Source: Ekhidna sp.
GTDB lineage: Bacteria > Bacteroidota > Bacteroidia > Cytophagales > Cyclobacteriaceae
Assembly (NCBI GenBank): GCA_013214445.1
Contig: JABSPG010000087.1
Span: forward strand, 1-11,217
Direction of reading: 5' to 3'
DNA: 11,217 nt
Shown piece by piece: positions 6,873 through 11,217 of this stretch. The position numbers and the translations under genes were made by a program. The notes beneath the pieces are model-generated. The model saw only the letters and a list, made by a program, of their open reading frames with translations. It was not told the origin of the DNA and searched no databases. Position 1 is the stretch's first letter, and every line of letters starts with the position of its first letter.

Positions 6873-6875
6873 CAC

Positions 6876-8420
6876 TTGAAGCCCACCAATTACACTTCTT
6901 CTATCCTTAAGGTTGCGCTATTTGCAACAGGTCTGGCAGGCATTGTAGCAGAGTACACGCTTTCTACCCTTGCTACCTATTTTCTGGGTGATTCCGTATT
7001 CCAATGGACCATGATTGTGTCTATCATGCTCTTTTCAATGGGTTTGGGCAGTAAGATCAGTAAATGGTTGGAGAAAAATCTACTAGAGAAATTTGTGTGG
7101 CTGGAGTTTTCCTTGTCCATAGTCGCATCGAATGTTACAATCATTGTTTATGTCTTCTTTGCACTTTACGATAACACGACGTTTATCATATACCTTTTGA
7201 GTGTGCTGGTAGGTCTTCTAATCGGAATGGAGATTCCTTTAGTGGTGAGACTAAACGAACGTTTTCAGAATTTGAAAGTCAATATCTCATCCGCATTGGA
7301 GAATGACTACTTTGGAAGCTTGGCAGGGGGTGTCTTTTTTGCTTTTCTGGGATTACCTTATTTGGGCTTGACCTATACGCCGCTCATTTTAGGTATTGTC
7401 AATTTTTCTGTGGCTATGTCCTTGGTCTACGTAATATGGAATGAACTAGAGCCCGTAGTGAAAAAGCGACTGATTATTTATTCCTCTTTTGTGCTGGTTT
7501 TGCTTGTGCTTTCAGGTTTGTTTGCAAAGAGGATTGTAGAGTGGGGGGATCGTATTCGCTATCAGGATCCCATTGTTTACAGCGAGCAGAGTAGGTACCA
7601 AAAGATTGTGTTGACGTATGCAGGGGGAGACTATTGGCTATTTCTAAATGGTCATCAGCAGCTCTCTACGTTTGATGAAGCATTGTACCATGAACCCTTG
7701 GTACACCCACTTGTGCAATTACACCCTCAGCCACTGCGCATATTGATTCTTGGCGGGGGAGATGGTGCTGCCGCAAGAGAATTGTTAAAGTACGATGAGA
7801 TAGCCTCGATTACTTTGGTGGATTTGGATCCAAGCGTAACCAATCTGGCAATGAATCATCCGGTTTTGGTGAACATCAATCAAGGTGCACTCAGCAATGA
7901 GAAAGTAGAGGTAATCAATCAAGATGGATTTACCTTTCTTGAAGGCGTCAAAGAACCTTATGATCTGATCATAGCTGATTTTCCGGATCCAAGGACAGTA
8001 GATCTAGGCAGGCTATACTCAAAGGAATTCTATTGGTTATGCAGAAAAGCATTAAACCCAGAAGGGCTAATGATCACGCAAGCCGGTAGTCCGTATTATG
8101 CCAAAGAAGCATTTGAATGTATAGATAAAACCATGGCTTCAGCAGGTTTCCATACATTGCAGTTGCACAACCATGTACTGACACTGGGAGAGTGGGGTTG
8201 GGTCATTGGATCTAAGCTTGATAGAGACCTTAAAGAAGACCTAAAGGAGATTAGCATTGAGGATCTAGAGACCAAGTGGCTTACGAATGAAGCCTTGACA
8301 GGTCTGGTTTCTTTTGGGAAACAGGTGTTCAAATCCTCAGAAACTGTGGTTGACGTAAATCAGATCCATTCTCCTGTGCTATACAAATACTATCTGAAAG
8401 GCCGGTGGGACTTATACTAA
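6876..8420 (+). CDS. Membrane-anchored spermidine synthase-like aminopropyltransferase
   Basis: Residues 1 to about 220 form roughly seven membrane helices; residues about 230-514 are a SpeE-type Rossmann methyltransferase-fold domain. Diagnostic motifs are intact: LNGHQQ at 257-262, DE at 267-268, YHE at 271-273, the SAM-type loop GGGDG at 293-297 with ARELLKY after it, VDLDP, NQDGFTFL, the catalytic ADFPDPR segment with Asp368 and Asp371, LYSKEFY, QAGSPYY and GEWGWVIGSK. Soluble SpeE has DSTDP at the catalytic loop; DxPDP appears typical of the membrane-anchored branch. The expected reaction is transfer of an aminopropyl group from decarboxylated SAM to an amine, with substrate unknown and possibly membrane-bound. 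The probable start is TTG at 6876, since no ATG lies before the first conserved helix (GLAGIVAEYTLSTLATYF). It begins three bases after the DUF350 stop, so coupling is likely. No SAM decarboxylase is visible in the window. Confidence 0.88.
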   Translation: MKPTNYTSSILKVALFATGLAGIVAEYTLSTLATYFLGDSVFQWTMIVSIMLFSMGLGSKISKWLEKNLLEKFVWLEFSLSIVASNVTIIVYVFFALYDNTTFIIYLLSVLVGLLIGMEIPLVVRLNERFQNLKVNISSALENDYFGSLAGGVFFAFLGLPYLGLTYTPLILGIVNFSVAMSLVYVIWNELEPVVKKRLIIYSSFVLVLLVLSGLFAKRIVEWGDRIRYQDPIVYSEQSRYQKIVLTYAGGDYWLFLNGHQQLSTFDEALYHEPLVHPLVQLHPQPLRILILGGGDGAAARELLKYDEIASITLVDLDPSVTNLAMNHPVLVNINQGALSNEKVEVINQDGFTFLEGVKEPYDLIIADFPDPRTVDLGRLYSKEFYWLCRKALNPEGLMITQAGSPYYAKEAFECIDKTMASAGFHTLQLHNHVLTLGEWGWVIGSKLDRDLKEDLKEISIEDLETKWLTNEALTGLVSFGKQVFKSSETVVDVNQIHSPVLYKYYLKGRWDLY

Positions 8421-9905
8421 GGCAGCTGCTTGCAAGCCGGAATCCAATGCTTCGTATAGCAAGGGTAACCTGCCATTGTCCACTCCTGCATAAATCATCT
8501 TAGCCTTTGTCGACGTATTTGCATCTTGGAATAAGTAACTAGGAGCAGGGATCGGCATAGCGTGTCCCATAACTTTGATGAAGCAAGCTTCTATGTCGAT
8601 ATCCTTGTTGAGCATACTATTTATATATCCTTGGGTCTCCTGCGCTATCCGATTCTTTGATTCCTCGATGGTTAGTAGGTACTCTCGATCGGAAGGACGC
8701 AGGCAATAGTATCCGGTAAAGACTCGATTGCTATTCAGGCCTTGTTGTGACTGAACACTGGAATCAATGAATCCCAGGAATTGCTTGTTGTCTCCCAGAT
8801 ATTCGTTCTGCCAAAATCCATAATCTCCTTTTTCCTGATTTCCAATCAGGTTGACAACCATCCATGGTGCATATTCATGCTTGAATAGGTCTGCTTGATC
8901 AGGGTAAATGTATTTCAAGGCATGTTTCTGACCTGCATAAATTACTTGCTCAGCTTTTAGTTCTTTTACTTGTTGATTCTGCACATCAACGATTTTTAGC
9001 AAGTACCCATTTCCTGCCCTTTGTATTTCCATCACCAAATGAGAGGGGTGAATTTTGCTTGTATCTATCTTAGCAATTAAGGCATCAGCAAAGTACTGAT
9101 TGCCCCTTGGTGGAGAGAAGAGTGGTACATCTTCTGTATAGTAGGGACGACACGCAAAGTAATGGATGCCTGCTAATGCAGAAACCATATTTGCCGAACC
9201 TCCATAATCATCATACATATGGTAGTCTACTTGACGAATAAATTCATCTGTAACTGGCAGCTCTGAAGAAAGATATTCTTCAAAGGAAATTTTATTCAAG
9301 TGATGGAGCCTTGAATCAATCAGCCTCGTCGGCATTTTCATTTCTCCCTCAAACTGCAGCATCAACTCAATAAACTGTTCTTTTAAGGCGCTCTCTGGGA
9401 TGACGTCTTTTCTTCTTTTCCCAAAGTCGTAGCACTGCTGTTTTCTGAATGAAGGAATAATGTGTTGTTCATCTTTGAAGCTCCAAGCCTTGCGCCAGGG
9501 TTCATACTTAATCAAATTCAGCTCATTTAGTAGTTGGATCACTTCTTCCCCATAGTTGGAAGGATACGCCAGGTCGTAATGCGCACCTTGACTGATTTGA
9601 ATGCCATTAAAATCGGCAGTGCTTACAGTGCCTCCCAATTGATCCGAAAGTTCAAAAAGCTGAAAATCTTTCTTGCGGAGCTGATATGCTGCTGCTAAGC
9701 CCGCAATGCCACCACCCACAATTGCCACCTCCGTGTCTCTAGCTCCTATGGTTTTCCATTCTTTGGCCTGAAAGAGCAAATGACCTACATGATGATCAGA
9801 GTGGAAATGTACCGGGTATTTAGCATCTGTGAAGTCACAGTTCTGTAACCAGAAAGGTAAAGTGATGCCAGCGGCGCTATATTTCAAGAATTCCCTTCTT
9901 TTCAT
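8412..9905 (-). CDS. Tat-exported FAD-dependent amine-oxidase-like oxidoreductase
   Basis: The 497-residue protein begins MKRREFLKYSAAGITLPFWL, a typical Bacteroidota twin-arginine signal, so a cofactor-loaded export to the periplasm is expected. Cys23 (LQNC) could be a lipid site but the lipobox is poor. A histidine cluster HFHSDHHVGH (33-42) precedes the FAD-binding fold: VGGGIAGLAAAYQL from 63, FELSDQLGGTV at 84-94, and GAHYDLAYP at 107-115. The C-terminal flavin-site pattern is AGVDNGRLPLLYEALDSGLQAA; GHAMPIPAPSYLF lies shortly before it. The overall layout is that of the amine oxidase/protoporphyrinogen oxidase group; the amine substrate is inferred from the adjoining SpeE-like genes. 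Its ATG overlaps the stop of the upstream gene by four bases (9902-9905), indicating coupling. Its 3' end overlaps the end of the convergent SpeE-like gene by nine bases. Confidence 0.84.
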   Translation of the reverse strand: MKRREFLKYSAAGITLPFWLQNCDFTDAKYPVHFHSDHHVGHLLFQAKEWKTIGARDTEVAIVGGGIAGLAAAYQLRKKDFQLFELSDQLGGTVSTADFNGIQISQGAHYDLAYPSNYGEEVIQLLNELNLIKYEPWRKAWSFKDEQHIIPSFRKQQCYDFGKRRKDVIPESALKEQFIELMLQFEGEMKMPTRLIDSRLHHLNKISFEEYLSSELPVTDEFIRQVDYHMYDDYGGSANMVSALAGIHYFACRPYYTEDVPLFSPPRGNQYFADALIAKIDTSKIHPSHLVMEIQRAGNGYLLKIVDVQNQQVKELKAEQVIYAGQKHALKYIYPDQADLFKHEYAPWMVVNLIGNQEKGDYGFWQNEYLGDNKQFLGFIDSSVQSQQGLNSNRVFTGYYCLRPSDREYLLTIEESKNRIAQETQGYINSMLNKDIDIEACFIKVMGHAMPIPAPSYLFQDANTSTKAKMIYAGVDNGRLPLLYEALDSGLQAAALV

Positions 9906-10960
9906 CCCATGAGTACTGATTTCAGGTGTGGATTTGATTTATTATTCTTCCAAATAAACCCATCCAGAATGTAGTGGGTCGTCTGTGGTACAGATAAGAG
10001 TGCCAAACTAATGTGTTGCCAGCCCAAGCTAAAGGCCTGATCAGGGTAGCTAAGAATTTGACTAAAGAATTTGATGTTTTCTCGATAGACCAAAAGATCC
10101 CACAGATACTCCTCTGAAAGAGCCAATATAAGAACTGTAATTACGATCATGCCTCCATATTTGATCAAGTCCAGTGATTTGCTATTCTTATTCTTTTCCG
10201 TTTGATAAAAGATGATGAGGGCCATGTAGGGTATACCGTGTGCCACCACATTGGTTATGGTAAAAACCAGATCAGAATTGAAAAATACAATGCCGATGAA
10301 CCAGTTTCCTGCAGTTGTTAGTATCCAGAGTACCTTGCCAGTCGCCAGTTTTTCTTTCTTGAGCATTTCCTCTACCAACCATCCACCAAGGACTAGGAAG
10401 TAAAAGACATTACCTGCCAGATTGATGGATGCAACTACATCACTGTTTAGGGTAAGCTGAACGAAATCATTTTCAATAAACCAGCTGAACTTTCTATCCA
10501 GGTTGATGTGCCAATAGGCTACTGGATAGAGCATTGATAAGTAGATCACGAAATTGTCATTGAAGATTTTCTTCTGAAAATCCTTTGCCTTCGCTTTGTA
10601 AATTCGCATGAAACCGTACTGCTGTTTGATGAAGTGGTACACTGCCACATAGGCCAGACATCTCCAGAAAAACTCAAAAGATATGGTGGAAATTAGGAAT
10701 GCGCCAACAAAGCAAATAGGAGGGGTTAGTAGCAATAGTTTTCGGTGGTTTTTGAATTCCTCTTTATCGGCATAGGTACGAAAGAGTGTACTCCAGACGT
10801 GGCTGACATCAATTCCGATGACGAAGACAACCCATACCCATAGCGGAGTATCTGCTTGTATGATTTCGTCAGGGAGAAGAAAAAAAACAAACCAACACAA
10901 CCAAACGGGTAGAAGAAGTACAAGTAGATCAATTCGTTTTGATATGAGCCATTGGTTCAT
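9902..10960 (-). CDS. Polytopic membrane protein with conserved-looking intramembrane histidines, function unknown
   Basis: I do not recognise this 352-residue family with confidence. It has about eight to nine hydrophobic helices. Several histidines sit in or at the edge of helices in distinctive contexts: H54 in GIDVSHVWSTLFRTY, H109 in YHFIKQQYGFMRIY, H241 in NVVAHGIPYMAL, H316 in LGWQHISLAL and H329 in PQTTHYILDGFIWK. Such spaced His residues resemble metal- or haem-binding membrane enzymes, and the final HYILDGFIWK block looks like a family signature, but this is inference. There is no signal peptide beyond the first helix. It lies in an operon between a second SpeE-like gene (22-base gap) and the Tat-type FAD oxidoreductase (four-base ATGA overlap), which suggests it acts with the oxidoreductase, for example as electron-transfer partner or as an enzyme on the same substrate. 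Confidence 0.8.
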   Translation of the reverse strand: MNQWLISKRIDLLVLLLPVWLCWFVFFLLPDEIIQADTPLWVWVVFVIGIDVSHVWSTLFRTYADKEEFKNHRKLLLLTPPICFVGAFLISTISFEFFWRCLAYVAVYHFIKQQYGFMRIYKAKAKDFQKKIFNDNFVIYLSMLYPVAYWHINLDRKFSWFIENDFVQLTLNSDVVASINLAGNVFYFLVLGGWLVEEMLKKEKLATGKVLWILTTAGNWFIGIVFFNSDLVFTITNVVAHGIPYMALIIFYQTEKNKNSKSLDLIKYGGMIVITVLILALSEEYLWDLLVYRENIKFFSQILSYPDQAFSLGWQHISLALLSVPQTTHYILDGFIWKNNKSNPHLKSVLMG

Positions 10961-10982
10961 GAGCTAAAGATGCACTGAAAAA

Positions 10983-11216
10983 CTATAACGGGTACTTTTT
11001 CCCGCTCGATTTCATTAACTCTAATGCTTCCTGGTTGTACCAACTGGTTTTGACAGCTAATGGTGGTTGTTTGAAAATGAATGGGGCTTTTGCACCCAAG
11101 ACCCATACGCGGTGGCCAAGTGTCGGCACTGTAGATTGGAGGATGGTTGTCTCTAATTTCTTTGAATTCAGTATTGATGCAACTGATTGATATGGATTAC
11201 TTTCAATGTAGTAGCT
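10983..11216 (-). CDS. C-terminal end of a second, divergent SpeE-like aminopropyltransferase (5' end outside window)
   Basis: On the minus strand a frame is open from the window edge to a TAG at 10985-10983, giving the last 77 residues of a protein. The text includes LETTILQSTVPTLGHRVWVLGAK and then KTSWYNQEALELMKSSGKKYPL. This matches the end of SpeE-like proteins, where a strand with VPTxGxWGWVLxSK is followed by a closing segment of the form TRFLxxExLxAM. The neighbouring intact SpeE-like gene has HNHVLTLGEWGWVIGSK at the corresponding place. Here GEWGWV is replaced by GHRVWV, so the copy is divergent. With only 77 residues the assignment is tentative and catalytic motifs cannot be judged. 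The stop is 22 bases before the next gene on the same strand, so it is probably in that operon. Confidence 0.6.
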   Translation of the reverse strand, partial: SYYIESNPYQSVASILNSKKLETTILQSTVPTLGHRVWVLGAKAPFIFKQPPLAVKTSWYNQEALELMKSSGKKYPL

Positions 11217-11217
11217 A

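Overview
The window looks like chromosomal DNA from a Bacteroidota bacterium, probably of the Cytophagales type. This rests on moderate AT-richness, little Shine-Dalgarno signal before starts, a lipoprotein and a Tat-type signal of the usual Bacteroidota form, and the gene families present. The genus cannot be fixed from sequence alone. I see no tRNA, rRNA, CRISPR array, insertion sequence or attachment site.

Left part (1-3259, + strand). The window opens inside a gene for an MtfA-like (M90) zinc peptidase with a C-terminal SEC-C zinc motif. Next comes a large UPF1-like superfamily 1 helicase with a possible TTG start. It ends at a TAA, but the same frame stays open for 117 more codons and encodes a restriction-endonuclease-fold-like tail. 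I read this as one helicase-nuclease gene of about 918 codons cut by a single in-frame stop. The tail also seems to lack key catalytic acids.

Middle part (3420-8420, + strand). Seven closely packed genes look like one operon: a YbjN/Tir-chaperone-like protein, a PspA/IM30 coiled-coil protein, a 49-residue two-helix membrane peptide, a DUF4178 protein, a lipoprotein with a Ser/Arg/Gly-rich tail, a double DUF350 membrane protein, and a membrane-anchored spermidine synthase-like aminopropyltransferase. A GC-rich hairpin after pspA may separate expression of the first two genes from the rest. The set parallels the E. coli yjfI-J-K-L-M-C cluster, with a SpeE-like enzyme in place of the glutathionylspermidine synthase-like YjfC.

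Right part (8412-11217, - strand). A convergent operon contains the C-terminal end of what looks like a second SpeE-like protein, a polytopic membrane protein with intramembrane histidines, and a Tat-type FAD amine-oxidase-like protein. Its last gene overlaps the end of the + operon by 9 bases.

Together the two operons suggest an envelope-located system: PspA, DUF350, DUF4178 and a lipoprotein at the membrane, aminopropyl-transfer chemistry, and a flavin oxidase acting on amine-like products. The substrate is unknown. The module is the most interesting content of the window, followed by the in-frame stop in the helicase-nuclease gene.
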